A stretch of DNA of 55,569 nucleotides from Cladosporium sp. IMV 00045 (lineage: Eukaryota > Ascomycota > Dothideomycetes > Cladosporiales > Cladosporiaceae), in assembly GCA_001931905.2 (NCBI GenBank), contig MSJI02000200.1:1-55569 (forward strand), read 5' to 3'. Each line of letters begins with the position of its first letter. Within the stretch, counting starts at the first letter, position 1. Under the pieces are notes generated by a model. That model saw nothing but the letters and a program-made list of their open reading frames with translations. It had not been told where the DNA came from and made no database searches. Both the position numbers and the translations under genes were made by a program. Shown one piece after another: positions 20,880-32,483 of the stretch.

Positions 20880-22465
20880 ATGGCGTACATCCTGCCGCTC
20901 ATCGCTTGGGGAAGTATCGTGTCCGCCAGCCCAAGGCCCAACCCGCAGCTGTCTCTGCCTCCTCTCATTCCCTCCATTCCTGGAGTGACAGAGCCTCTTA
21001 GCTCCAACGCACCACCGCTTCCTATCCTGCAGATTCCTACTCCGCCTCTCGAGTCTCCGCCATGGGAGGGAAGCAACATCAAGCCTAAGAAGATCGGCTA
21101 CTTCTGGACCGGTGCTGGTGACAAACAGCATAAGGACTTCTTGGCATCTTACAGTCTTGATGACGATACTTTTGGCACTCTTCTTAGAGTGGCTGACGTT
21201 CCATCCTCGGGCAATGACCCTCACCATCTTGGTATGTAGCGCGTTTTTTCCCTTGTCGTCTTACTGACCTGACTGCTTGTAGGTGTCTCCGAAGATGGCA
21301 AGACTATCTGGGGTGGAGGTCTTCTGTCTCTGCTTAAGACTCAAGATACTGGGTATTACTTCGATGTTTCTAACCCATACGAGCCGGAGTTTCAGAAGAG
21401 CGATCGCGCGCTTCTCGCCTCCATCGCCGATGAAATCCGCGCGAAGCCAGGCGGTGGATTCTTCATCACCTACATGGGCAGCGCCGTGGGAACCTCTCCT
21501 GGTCGACTCATTGAAACCGACGAAAACTACAACATCATTCACCAATGGCCGGAAGATGTCGACGGCACGCTCAACATTCTTGGGGAGCAATTCTCTCCTC
21601 ATGGTCTATCCATTGACTGGGAGAATGATCTCATCCTGACATCCGATTTTGTTGTTCCTGTCACTATCCTGAAGCCCACGCTTGGGATCGAAAGGGCAGA
21701 CACTCTGCGCCTCTGGAAATTATCTGACCGCACCATCACCAACACCATTACGATCCCAAATGGTGGTGGTATTCAGGATGTGAAATTTATCCCTGGCAAC
21801 AAGGAAAGCGCCGCAATCGCGACCGCAGTTCACCTTGGGTAAGTTCGTCAACTTTGGTGGCCTGTACGAGAAATTCGAAAGCCCTAACATGACCCACGCA
21901 GACAAGTTTGGATCATATACCCCTTCCGCAAAGACGCCAATGGCAACCCAGGCAAAGCAGAGCTTCTCTACGACCTCGGTCCCAAAGCCCGCGACACCGT
22001 TGCCATCTACTCTGATATCACTCAGGACGGCAAATACGCGTACTGTAAGCCTCATCCCATAGTTTCAAATATCCATGACGAAAGTAATTAACCAAACCTC
22101 CGCCAACAGTCACCCTGACCACCGCTGACCACATCGCTGCACTCGATATCTCCGATCTCGACAACGTCAAACGCCTTGACGACCCGGACTCTGACCAGCC
22201 GACCATTGGCCCTCACTATATCAAAGTCACTCCCGACCAGAAGCACCTCGTCGTTACAGACTACTTCGTGCAGACGGGCGATATTGGTGTCATCAATACG
22301 CCCGCCGATTTCAAGGCGCTGTACATCGACATCGAAAACGATGGCAAGCTGAGCTTCAACCGCTCGATCGATTTCCAGCGCGAGTTCGCCAACCGTGGTG
22401 GTGCTAAGCCGCACTCTGTCGTTGTTTTCGACTTCACGGATCCGGAGAACCCGATTTACTACTAG
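20880..22465 (+). CDS. selenium-binding-protein (SBP56 / methanethiol oxidase) family protein with signal-like N-terminus
   Basis: Exons 20880-21231, 21283-21838, 21902-22044 and 22110-22465; introns of 51, 63 and 65 nt. Total 1407 nt, 468 aa. The N-terminus MAYILPLIAWGSIVSAS is hydrophobic and signal-like, followed by a proline-rich linker (NPQLSLPPLIPSIPG). The body shows SBP56 family features: DPHHLGVSEDGKTIWGGG, YYFDVSNPYEPEF, SPHGLSIDWENDLILTSDF, GGGIQDVKFIPGN, HIAALDISDLDNVKRL and GPHYIKVTPDQKHLVVTDYF. Near the end is KPHSVVVFDFTDPENP. These are the strands and His-containing loops of its beta-propeller. SBP56 proteins oxidise methanethiol or bind metal/selenium and are mostly cytosolic; a secretory signal would be unusual. 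The first intron lies between HHLG and VSED, in a conserved block, and restores it exactly. Confidence 0.85.
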
Positions 22466-24655
22466 GCGGCTCCAGGAGGAAGGTGCAGATGACTAGTGTT
22501 GAGAGCGCCAACGGTGCGGATGGTGCAGAAAGCGCACTTTTATGCACCTTACCACCGGCGCGGAAGTAATGCACGAGCTGGTTTATGGCTGTTTGGAAAG
22601 TGGAATAGATGGGTGGATCGGAGAGATGGTTAGCGAAGATCGAGAATGGACCTGCTTTATTTTGCACTCTTTGATTTTCGTTTCCCGAACAACTTTTTCT
22701 GGTGTGCAGATGGGCCTATCATATTCGCACTTCCACTATGCAGACTTCGAAGTTATCGCACGGAATACCACTGAACGCAAAGTTCAGGAGCTCGATCACA
22801 TGCTTTGTGCCTTCGCTGCCTCTCTGAAATCGAAAAGGCTGTAGTGGGAGTCACAACCTATAACGGTGAGTTGACCAAGGGGTAAGCTTCTTAGGTAAGA
22901 ACACTAAAGAGTGATAACGATCTCTCTAATCAAAGAAACTTAGTTGATGGTTTCTAATCATTGGTTCTATTACTTAGATTAAGTAGGCTGAGCCGTCTCT
23001 TCTCGAGCTTGAAAAGGGCATCCTCACAGCTTTGCAAATATGTGTTCACCCGCCCAACTCTCCTCTTGTCCGCTTCTCGTCGTCCAAGCTTACCTCAATC
23101 ACACATTCATCATCCTCACCTTCGTCCACCCAGCCATCGCAATTGTTCCCTCGCATAGAGTACCACACTCGTGGGGGTTTCTTTTGCGATGGCGAGTAAT
23201 TCTCTCGTGAAACATATGATTGGCACTTCAGCAGGTTGCCGTTCACTGACGCCAGAAATGCAACACTAGTCTACAAACGACCAATATAAAGTTGCCACGG
23301 AGATGTGGGCGATTCGAGCATTCTTGCTTCCGAGCTGCAGTACTACAGTGAGGGCCCGCATGCAAGCGAATATGGCTACCAGAAACATACTTCATCGGTT
23401 CCAATAGAGGGCACTATTTCGCGCTTACAGGCACTCAAGTGCACAAGTGCTCTCCTGGTGTGTCTAAGAAGGACATGATCATTACTCAGATCTCTGTACC
23501 CACAACTCCATTCAATTTTTTATTACGCAGGAAAATGAAAGTAGAAATCAGTGCCTGCTCCCATAATAGCCAACGGATCTCGTTATGGCATGCACTTGCG
23601 CTCAAGCATCGACAGCAGATGCTTGTTAAATTGAGGTTTTCTGGATTACAGAGAGATGAGCAGCTACACTATGCATTGCCCAGGTCTGAAGTCACGATTT
23701 TGGAAGGACCTCTTCCCAGGTAGAGCTCAATCCTGTAAGGTAAACATAGAGCGGCTGCTTTCGTTATGCTGAGCCAAAGATGTTTGATATATTCGCGCGA
23801 GGGCTATAAAGGCATTTAGATATCATGAAAATGTTAGTAGAGGCGTCAAATTCGACTCGGCAATAAATCAAGGCTTATGTTTATCATAGCTATCGTCATT
23901 AAATCCTAGTAGCTTGCGGGTACAGACTTGCTATATTGAATCCAACCATATTAGGGCCAGGCAACGATCTGCCCATAAAACATGGCGAGTCATGCATTAG
24001 AAATCTCGCTCGATAGCGAAAATTGTTCATTAAGCATTCTTCGGGTTGAGAAGCCCGGTAGACGACCTCCTTGAAAATGGAGTTTGTGACCACGGATGCC
24101 TCCTTCTAAAATGACATCTCATTCTTCCCCTGCCTACTTTGATGTCCGTGAACTCACGTAGACAACATTTCCGACGTGCAGTAATGGCACGCAAATATTT
24201 GACCCGTATCTTGAAGTGTGTAGTCAGCAATCTCCCGTCCATGATAGCGATATTCATGACGCTTGGAGAAACGCCAGAAAACTCATGGTGACTTTCAGGG
24301 CTCAAGGCAAGGAGGTAATTAGATAGATAGTAGTAAAGGCAAACGGTTCGTCGCATGCGAACGCTTTTATACAATTACGACCTACTTTGCAAGATCGGAC
24401 CGACCTTGCTCCGCAATGAGAGCATTCGAGAAAAGAAAAGTCATGGTATAGGTGTGGTAGGATAAGTCGGCACATCTAGTACTGGGAAAGGCTGATAGCT
24501 TAGGTTGATATTCAACACCAAGACGAGGCTAGCTGGAGTTAAACGATCAATGACTCTAATATGACTGTAATAATTAGATGCTGAATACGGGGGCGTACTC
24601 GAGCGATGCTGCGGAATCGGAATGTTATATTATTGGCTATGTTAATTGATTAATC
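22466..24655. other. intergenic, 2.2 kb
   Basis: AT-richer sequence with only short open frames in all directions. No gene, repeat family or RNA gene is recognised before the 5S rRNA. Confidence 0.5.
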
Positions 24656-24774
24656 ACATACGACCATAGGTCAGTGAAAACTGGGCATCCCGTCCGCTCT
24701 GCCATACATAAGCACTGAACCGGGCGACTAGTACTAGAGTGGGTGACCATCTGGGAATCCCGCCTGTTGTATGT
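24656..24774 (+). rRNA. 5S ribosomal RNA gene
   Basis: 119 nt starting ACATACGACCATAGG and ending GTTGTATGT, which close helix I. The conserved core CATCCCGTCCGCTCTGCC, the GGGTGACCA loop-E region and GGGAATCCC are present. Helix II pairs TCAGTG with CACTGA without mismatch, although the common ascomycete sequence there is GTGTGG/CCACAC. Compensatory change argues for a functional gene and not a decayed copy. It is a single dispersed copy, not inside an rDNA unit, as usual for Pezizomycotina. It would be transcribed by RNA polymerase III using internal promoter elements. Confidence 0.93.
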
Positions 24775-24778
24775 TTTT
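24774..24778 (+). terminator. Pol III terminator of the 5S gene
   Basis: A run of five T directly at the 3' end of the 5S sequence, the standard RNA polymerase III stop signal. Confidence 0.8.
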
Positions 24779-25479
24779 GCCATTGTCTTTTGCTAGTCCT
24801 TACTTATATGGCATGTACTTTGGGCCAGCATCTCTTATACATCTAGAGTGAAGCAAGACCAAAGGCGACATGAGCCAGATTTCTGGTGTCTGTATCAGCG
24901 CGAGGAAAATATGGTCGTTAAAAAGAATCAATTACTGAAAACAAATTGGCAGGAACGCCCCCTCGATACGAGTGACGGCTACCCACTATTCTAGGCAGCA
25001 GTGGACCGAAGGAATTAGTCTAGGCGACTACATATCGCTCCTTTTCCCGATATATGGCTCCATGATGTACGATGGCGCATCTCCAAGACCCTATGGGCAC
25101 ACCAGCACAACACAATCTCAAAAATCTGGACCCAAAACATTGCCATAAAGCAGCTCGGTGATGAACACAACAAACTCTTCAGGGCTCAACGAAACACTTG
25201 CAAGGTGCACAGGTTTCCGGTCTCCCCTTACAAGCATCGCTCTGCTTCTTGCGAGTTCTATATGCGGTCTTTGAATTGCCGGTAGCAGAAATTTACTTCA
25301 TGAGCGAGTGGACTCAAGGGGAACTTGGTCCGGATTTGGCAGACATTTTGTGCGAGACTTGCACTCTGGTCATGAGGATCGGAATACGAAGCTACGGGGG
25401 CTATGGGCTTATGAAATGCGTGGCCCGAATCGCACACCAGAAAGACTTTTAGCTAAAGAATCACGAGCTGTCGGAAGTG
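24779..25479. other. flank between 5S gene and LINE relic
   Basis: No convincing gene. Open frames at 25198-25523 have arginine- and glycine-rich but unrecognised translations. They may be further decayed transposon sequence upstream of the recognisable LINE piece. Confidence 0.35.
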
Positions 25480-25985
25480 CTGCGCTTGGTCAAAGGAGCA
25501 GCGAGCGAAGAACCTGCAGGTGAACGAATACGACATCCGCATGAGATACTACACGCGGAAGATGGACAAAGCCTGGTCGGGCAAGCACACCCTCCGTCTC
25601 TATGGAGCGCTGTCTTAAGACGAGGTCTCCATCTTGGTACAGGCTCGGACGGAGCACTGCGGACTGAACGCCTGCCTTTCCAGGAAGAAGCTCGCTGACA
25701 ATCTGGCGTGCGAGTGTGGACGCGGTGATGAGACAGTGCTACACGTGCTGCTGCACTGCGAACGGTACGCCGAAGCCTGGACGGTGTTGCGGGAAGCAGC
25801 AAGCGACAGGTGAGGTGACACTTCAAACTTGCTCGGAGGATGGGGTGGACGTAAGGATGTTAGAACGGGCAAGTTGGTAGACGGCCCACGCGAAAGATTG
25901 AATCCGGATTTGAAGGTCGTCAGAGCTGTCAGAACTGGGAAAGATCTTTCTGGAACCACAAAGGGGGAATAACGTTGTTGTGTGC
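25480..25985 (+). mobile_element. decayed non-LTR retrotransposon (LINE, Tad-like) 3' fragment
   Basis: In one frame the sequence reads YTRKMDKAWSGKHTLRLYGA, then a stop (TAA near 25616), then SILVQARTEHCGLNACLSRK. The zinc-knuckle-like tail CECGRGDETVLHVLLHCERY follows at about 25705-25765, with another stop (TGA near 25812) and further readable sequence to about 25985. This C-x-C-x(8)-H-x(4)-C pattern after a TxHCGLN-type block is characteristic of the C-terminus of fungal Tad1-clade LINEs, downstream of the RNase H region. The 5' part (reverse transcriptase, endonuclease) is absent. At least two nonsense mutations make it a dead, 5'-truncated copy. No poly-A or target-site duplication was identified. 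Confidence 0.72.
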
Positions 25986-26052
25986 ACTACATCAGAATGT
26001 GCACAGTGCCTCAATCAATCCTAGACTAGAGACGCGGGATTTTTCATAGCTT

Positions 26053-27012
26053 TTAGACCAGACTATCAAATTTTTCCTCGTCAAAACACACATCGCCAGA
26101 GACCCTACTGCTGTTCAGCGTTTCAGCGCTAAGCCGAGGGGTATTGCACCCGCTAGTCTGGAACTCGCTTGACTCTCTTGCGGTCAGTTGAGCTTGGTAA
26201 TTTGCCAGGGAGAGGTGGTAGAGCTCGCGATTGCTGTCACAAGTATTGCTGCCATGCGAGCGTTTAAGCCTATCATTAACGATGAGCTCGAGTTGATCGT
26301 GAGATGGACTCCTGAGCTGGGCACCATGGTTTTCGTAGAGTCTCCAGCGCGGCACTTCGTCGGGTGGCGGAAATGCGTACTTGCAGTTTGGGCAAGATCG
26401 CGGTTGGTGGCAGGCTCGGATTACGATATTGGGAATGGTGCGGAGGAATAGGTATGCGTGTATGCAACTGCAGGTTGTGGAAATCAGCCCGGTGCCAAAG
26501 CAAACTGCAGTATGTACATGCATATGCTCCAAGTCTTGACCAAGTCATCAGAAGAAAAAAACGCGATTAGGGTAGCAGCTGACGTACAAGTCCACGCTCA
26601 ACGGCATTGTGCCATAAGCACACAGCAGAACTTCAGACTTGCCCCATAAATTCGTATGTGCTGCCAAGGTAACCCATCTGAAGTAATTGCAAATCGTCAG
26701 TGAGTCGAAAGACGTTCGTGAGGCATAACCAGAGCGTGCATACATTGGAACCAAAACAGATACGAAGAACATGGCGATGCATAGATCTGCGTACGTCGTC
26801 CATGGCATGCGCTTGTCTTTACCAGCGACGCATACCAGACCGAGGAGTGCGGACAAGGTCAAGGGCGCAACGGCGATGAGATTGAACAAGCCAGCTTTCG
26901 TGAAGAGTCCGGTTATGAGGAGAAGGATGATTCCGGGTATGAAGGCCAATATGTTGATGACGCGGAGCGGACGGGCTGAGCTATCGAATGATGTTTTCTC
27001 TGGTCCGTCCAT
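26053..27012 (-). CDS. four-TM membrane protein with cytosolic cysteine tail
   Basis: Exons 26588-27012 and 26053-26467, with a 120-nt intron (GTACGT to ACCTGCAG); 279 aa from the ATG at 27012 (MDGPEKTSFDSSARPLRVIN). Four hydrophobic segments are visible: about residues 16-37, 40-62, 72-92 and 128-155. The fourth is rebuilt by the splice, joining YGTMPLSVD to CIHAYLFLRTIPNI. After it comes CPNCKYAFPPPDEVP and a polar tail of about 110 residues ending DEEKFDSLV. This layout (four helices, then a C-P-x-C tail) is shared by small fungal membrane proteins of unknown function. I chose the acceptor because it keeps helix 4 intact; an acceptor 36 nt upstream would leave a different frame. The gene is divergent from the permease at 27970. 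Confidence 0.6.
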
Positions 27013-27969
27013 AATGTGCGGTTTGGACAGTATTGTTATTGATGCGAGACGTGGTGGTTGGCGGCTATGAAGCTCAGTTTTCATTTTCGATGTCCAACAA
27101 CAGGAGGCTGGCGTTCCGAAGGATTTGTGCTTGTTATTAGTACTACCTCCTTAGCTCGACCCACTAGGGGGAGAATTTGTAGCAGCAACTGAGATGATGA
27201 CGATTATGATGAATTTCATTCAGGCTATGCACAGAGATCGAATGAGCTGTCCCTAATTGCTGCCCAACACTACAATAATGAATTACGCCTTACACTCATG
27301 ATCTGAGGGATCAGCCAACATCTCACACGACCCTAGAGATGATCCCGTTCAGTTCAAAGGCCTGTCGGCGTGGGACGTCGCAGACGTTGACAAGGGTTCG
27401 AACGGACCTGCTCTGGTCCACCGGTGGCTGCGTGTTTTCCTAATAGTCTTGTGTCTGTAGTAAAGATGTCGCTTCACCGATCTAGCAGTATGGTGCGGAC
27501 AGAAGAATATACCAGATTCAACAAGCGAATACAGGGTTGCCGATAGGGCTGAAACAAGCTCTCACGTGGCGATCCGGTCTCGGCAATGCTTATTGATCCA
27601 TGACTAACGAATTCCCAAAGCGTGTTTACTATTACATATAAAATAGGGTTGACTTCAAGCGTATGACGGAGCAAGTCTGCCGTGCGAAATTTTTGCTTCA
27701 GCGAATCCCGCAACTTTGACGAACGAGCTCTCGCGAACCATATTCGCCGCAGTCGGCGAGCGCGTATTCCTGTGCTCTACCGTCATAACTCTGAGAAGTC
27801 ATCTCAAGTGGTTTCCTCAACATCGACTTGTCAACAAGGCGAGCAATCTTTGCATTTGTACTCTTGCTGTTGATTGTTCCCGCTTTCGCACCTTCCCTCC
27901 GTCTGGACGAAGCGATCCTCGCCGCAAAGCGCTTTTCATTCGCCCACAAGACGCGTCGATTGAGCAACG
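27013..27969. promoter_or_regulatory. divergent promoter region, membrane protein / amino-acid permease
   Basis: 957 bp between two outward-facing genes. It should contain both promoters. I see no coding structure; GATA-type sites would be expected for a nitrogen-controlled permease, but I did not verify a cluster. Confidence 0.4.
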
Positions 27970-29714
27970 ATGGAAGCCCGGGAGAATGATCAGACGAGCA
28001 CGTCTATCGATAGAGATACTTCGTTGTCGGAGAACGACGAGACCTCTGGAAATGCTGCTGTCGAGCCTACCAAGGCAGCGCCGCTGCAGCGGCGTTTGAA
28101 GTCACGTCATCTACAAATGATCGCCATTGGAGGTACAGTAGGAACAGGCCTGGTACGTACATGTAAACCTCGATAACCGATCGCGCGAAGCACAAGCATA
28201 TGCCATCGGCATTCAAAGCGATCGCCTTTCATACTTTCTCATCTGATGAAAAGAATCATCACTGACGGTTGAAGTTCATCGGATCCGGAGGCGCTCTGGC
28301 GAAAGCAGGGCCGGCCGGAGCCCTCATTGCGTATGCTTTTGTTGGTTCTCTTGTCTATTCAGTCATGGTTGCTATTGGGGAGATGACGACCTACATCCCG
28401 GTTTCTGGAGCTTTCACCATCTATGCTAGCCGCTTCGTGGATAGAAGCTTAGGATTCTCAATGGGCTGGATTTACTGGTTCAACTGGGCAATCACCTTCG
28501 CTTTGGAACTTACAGCCTCGGGCCTTATTATCCAGTATTGGGTGCCTAACGTCAACATTGGGGTTCTGATAGGTGTATTCTGGGCTGTGATCACAGCCTT
28601 GAATCTCATGCCAGTCTCCGTCTATGGTGAGATCGAATTCTGGTTTGCTAGTGTCAAAGTTGTCACGATTACTGGCTTCCTCATTTTCGGGATCTGTATC
28701 AATGCTGGAGCAGGGCAGCATGGCTACCTCGGCTTCGAGACCTGGGATGATCCAGGAGCTTTTGCTCCTTTCTTAACAGACGCAAGCAAGACTCTGGCAG
28801 ACAATATACCCCTGGCCAAATTTGTTGGCTTGTGGGCGGTCATGATTCAGGCTGGGTTCTCATACCAGGGTACTGAACTCGTCGGCATCGCTGCCGGGGA
28901 GACTGCAGACCCCCGAAAGAACGTCCCTAAGGCTATCAAACAGACTTTCTGGCGTATCCTTTTCTTCTTCGTATTGACCATCTTCTTTATCGGAATCCTT
29001 ATTCCATATGATAATGAGCAGCTGCTTAATAGCACGACCGACGCCGCCAGTTCGCCCCTCGTTATCGCTGCTAGATTAGCCGGGGTCTCTGTGCTTCCTG
29101 ATATCATCAACGGAGTTTTGTTCACCGTCGTGTTAAGCGCAGCGAATTCGAATGTATTTTCTGGTTCACGCGTCCTCGTTGGCCTTGCGAATGAGGGCTT
29201 TGCGCCGCAATCATTCAAGAAGACCTCTAAGAAAGGCGTCCCCTACTACTCAGTGGCATGTACCGCTGTGTTTGGCTTGCTCGGATTTATGAACGAATCT
29301 TCCGACGGCGGTGTCGTTTTCAACTGGTTTATGAATATCTCCGGAGTTGCTGGCTTCATCACATGGGCCTGTATTGGCCTGTCGCATATCGGCTTCATGC
29401 GAGCACTCGACGCTCAAGGGATTCCTCGTTCCAGCTTGCCATATAAGGCTTTCTTGCAGCCCTACTTCACCTGGTACGGCATTGGCTTTAACGTCCTCAT
29501 TATCATCACGCAGGGCTTCCAAGCGTTCGTGCCCTGGAGCACCTCAGACTTCTTTGCGGCATACATTAGCTTGATCTTGTTCGCTATGTTGTACATCGGC
29601 CATAAATGCGTGACTCGATGCTCAATTGTCAAGCCGGCTGATGCTAACCTCAGTACCGGCATGCAGCAGGCTACCGAACTTCACACAGATGAGCCGAAGC
29701 AGGTGGCCTCTTGA
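27970..29714 (+). CDS. amino-acid permease (APC superfamily, YAT type)
   Basis: Exons 27970-28152 and 28275-29714, with a 122-nt intron (GTACGT to TTGAAG); 540 aa. The cytosolic N-terminus ends RRLKSRHLQMIAIGGTVGTG. The splice rebuilds the first membrane segment and substrate motif GTGL-FIGSGGALAKAGPAG. Further family marks are VYSVMVAIGEMTTYIPVSGA, SMGWIYWFNWAITFALELTA, FSYQGTELVGIAAGETADPR (the typical helix-6 motif) and VLSAANSNVFSGSRVLVGLA. Twelve membrane helices are expected. It imports amino acids with protons at the plasma membrane. General (Gap1-like) and narrower specificity cannot be separated by eye. The C-terminal tail is short and polar. The 122-nt intron is longer than its neighbours, and its AAG acceptor is less standard. 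Confidence 0.9.
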
Positions 29715-31343
29715 TCTGCGTACATTGTCAATCGACTTGGGACATCTCTTGCCACGAGTCACTTTGGGGCCCACACAGGCTTCAGGGCTCTAGAAGGCAG
29801 AGAGTTCGACTGGTTTGGACAGAGGCCGACCGGTGGATAGCCCATCAGATGCGACGAAACACCTCTGGATCTACCAACCCGCCTTACCTCTCCCAGGACA
29901 CATGTAACCTATCTGGTGGTGATTCCACCGCGATCTCTATACCGAGAGCTGGAGCGGGTGCCACACCTCCGCCAATAACACCATACGAGATGTTCCGTGG
30001 AGGCTGGGAACGGGGCACGTCCAGTCTTTCGGGTCCGAAGGCATCTATTCTGCGAAGGATTGCACGATCACATAATGCATCGGCGGCCAAGGACCGCATC
30101 TACCTGGAGATATTCCTCACAAAGTTGATAGTCGTTCAATGAGAGAGTTCTGGCCTTGAGATCTGAGCCCGATGTGCCTTCCTACTCCTCATGCACTGCA
30201 TAGTGAGTTCCGCTATCAACATCAAAGACGTGCCCCAAAACTCCAACGAGGAGCAATTTTCGGGGCTTCACATCGTATACAGACATGTCATTGAGCTCGG
30301 ACTGGGCATGGCTGCGTTCATAAATGCCGTTGCTATTTCATATTAGAAAGCTGGAGATTGAATCAAAGACTTTTGGTAGGCGCACCGACAACAGAAGTCC
30401 AAGAAGGAGAGTAATGAGTGAGAGCGTGCGCAAGCTGTCAGGAATGGTCAATGGCTGGTAGCACTGCAACCCCGACGTTCTGTATTCTACTTCAAAGAAA
30501 AGAACATGAAGACGGATGAGAAAGCCGGCAACAAGTTGAGCGATAGTATTGCTACTGGTGATTAAGAGATTCTTGGTTCTTGTTGCTGTTACAGGGAAGA
30601 TGAGAAAGTCAATCACAGTACACGGAACCATCTGGTTTCCGTTTGATTGAACGTGCTGCTGAACTCGACGCCTGACCGAGCGTTGTCATCTCAGCTACGT
30701 GGTTGCTCTTGTTCTACAAGCCCGGGGAAAGATCAGCTCGCAGGTACTTGTAAGCTTGAAAAGATGATGCGTCGATCGAGGGAAAGCTGAAGCTTGCATA
30801 TTGGGCTTGCAGCTTGTACGTTATGGGAAAAGTGACAAGCGAACTGGTCTTACTTGCATGAAGACAATGTATTACCGCGGTCCACACGAACTTCCAGCGG
30901 TCTTGTCAAGGCGAGCAGATAGTTTCAGCCGCAGCGGTATTCAATTGTGTGCTGCGTGAGCTCTTTAGTGGAATATCCTTGATTTATGATCATGGCGGAG
31001 ATGAGTGAGAGTTGGGTGATCATATGTATTCGATCGTTCGATCATGTTACGGATGTGATGGCGACGCAGCAAATAAGGCTGGTCAGTCTTTGATGCAACC
31101 ACAACCCTTGGATTGAATGACAGCATATTAGTGGCATGATCGTCGGAAGACGACAACCAGCTCGGCCGTTGTCCTTCGCTTGTTTTGTGTTTCCTACTTA
31201 TTCGCGACGCACAAAAACGAACTGACCGGCTTCTGACCAAAATGACCTGTTTTTGAGTCTTTCTCTCACAAACACCGAAGTGAACTTCTTTTCCCCGATC
31301 CCTGGCTCCCTGCTCAACATGCCCTATAGCCATTCAGTACTGG
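29715..31343. other. intergenic, 1.6 kb
   Basis: A minus-strand frame at 29884-30099 (PRNISYGVIGGGVAPAPALG) and a plus-strand frame over the same bases both look somewhat protein-like. Neither has splice support or a known motif. The rest shows nothing recognisable. Confidence 0.4.
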
Positions 31344-32483
31344 ATGCAAAAGGTCCGCTCATACGAGACGAAACGTTTACTCAATCATGGAGATACCATG
31401 CTTCCTCACGCGTTTTTGCTGCAAATCTCATTTTATTGCTTGATGACATGGATAGTCATTTTCTACTGGTATTTGCTACTCTGTTATTTCGGTCTCAGGG
31501 CCCTCATCCGACTTGTTGAAAGGCTTGCCACTAATGAACGATTGAAAGCGGCCATCGCAAAAGTCGTCGAAGAGATCTTGCATATCTCGAACAGGGCTTT
31601 GCTTTCCTTCAACAACCATTGGCCCCAATTATTTTGGTCACTCTATCTGGATTATGTCATCTTTAGCATGCACTTTCGGAACAGGCTATTACCCGACCTC
31701 GACACGTTCGAAACGAACTTCGTTCAAGCGTGGCTTGATTACCTGAGTAGGATCGGAGTGGTAGTCAAAGTGAAGATCTTTGCCAGTGGCGAGTCGATGA
31801 TCGTCCCTATACTTTCCGAAAACCAAGGCGGACAACCTGCCAGCGACGCTACCACATTTGAGCATCTGGTGATGTGGTACTCCTGGATGCGATATAAGCG
31901 AGGCTTCGGAGAGTTGCTTCTTCCCAGGCAGCTGTTTCGAGTTGACAAAGTCAAGGTGCGAGCGACTCCTGAGGACATCTAAATAGCAAGTAGCCACGGA
32001 GCGTCCACTGACCCTCACAGTACGATCAAACAAGCAATTTCCCCGGTGAAGTGGTCAAGACCCTCGAATTGGGACGCCGTGGATCGTCGCACGTCGCCAA
32101 CCTCCTCGATTCGTCAAGGCTTGACGGCGACCAAGGCACCCAAACCGCCGAGATAGTTTCTAAAGCAAACTGCGAGGGCTTGGAATTCGTGCGTACATGG
32201 GATCGCACCAAAGTGTCTTTTATCAGTGTTATATCGTTCTTCATCTCCTTGGTTTCTGCTACCGTTTGGATCGGGGTCTCCATTGGACGATTCAATGTCG
32301 AGGCACAATTAGCTGTCCAAACGGCTTTCACAATGGCGAGTTACATTGTCACTGCTGGTAAGCAATGAGTTGTGACTGTCGTGAGCTTTACTGACGGTTA
32401 GTTGCACAGGCGCCCTTTTGATCGCACTCTTTGCTTTCCTTGATGGTCAGACGAAGGACCCGGTCAGGCAAGGTCATACCTAG
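31344..32483 (+). CDS. unknown membrane protein with C-terminal TM pair
   Basis: Exons 31344-31955, 32021-32357 and 32410-32483; introns 65 nt (GTGCGA to CTCACAG) and 52 nt (GTAAGC to GCACAG). Total 1023 nt, 340 aa. The ATG at 31398 is an alternative start (322 aa). An N-terminal hydrophobic segment (ISFYCLMTWIVIFYWYLLLC) is followed by a soluble middle with LWSLY-like aromatic content and VVKVKIFASGESMIVPILSE. After a conserved-looking block (HVANLLDSSRLDGDQG, EIVSKANCEGLEFVRTWDRT) come two further hydrophobic segments (FISVISFFISLVSATVWIGV and MASYIVTAGALLIALFAFLD). The reading frame and splice sites are coherent. I recall similar hypothetical proteins in Dothideomycetes but cannot name a family or function. 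Confidence 0.72.

Noticed and set aside
7128..22465. Classical secondary-metabolite cluster
   Set aside because: No polyketide synthase, NRPS, terpene synthase or DMATS, and no Zn2Cys6 regulator in the run.
27385..27420. Sequence resembling a tRNA T-loop (GGTTCGAAC)
   Set aside because: No acceptor, D or anticodon arms can be built around it.
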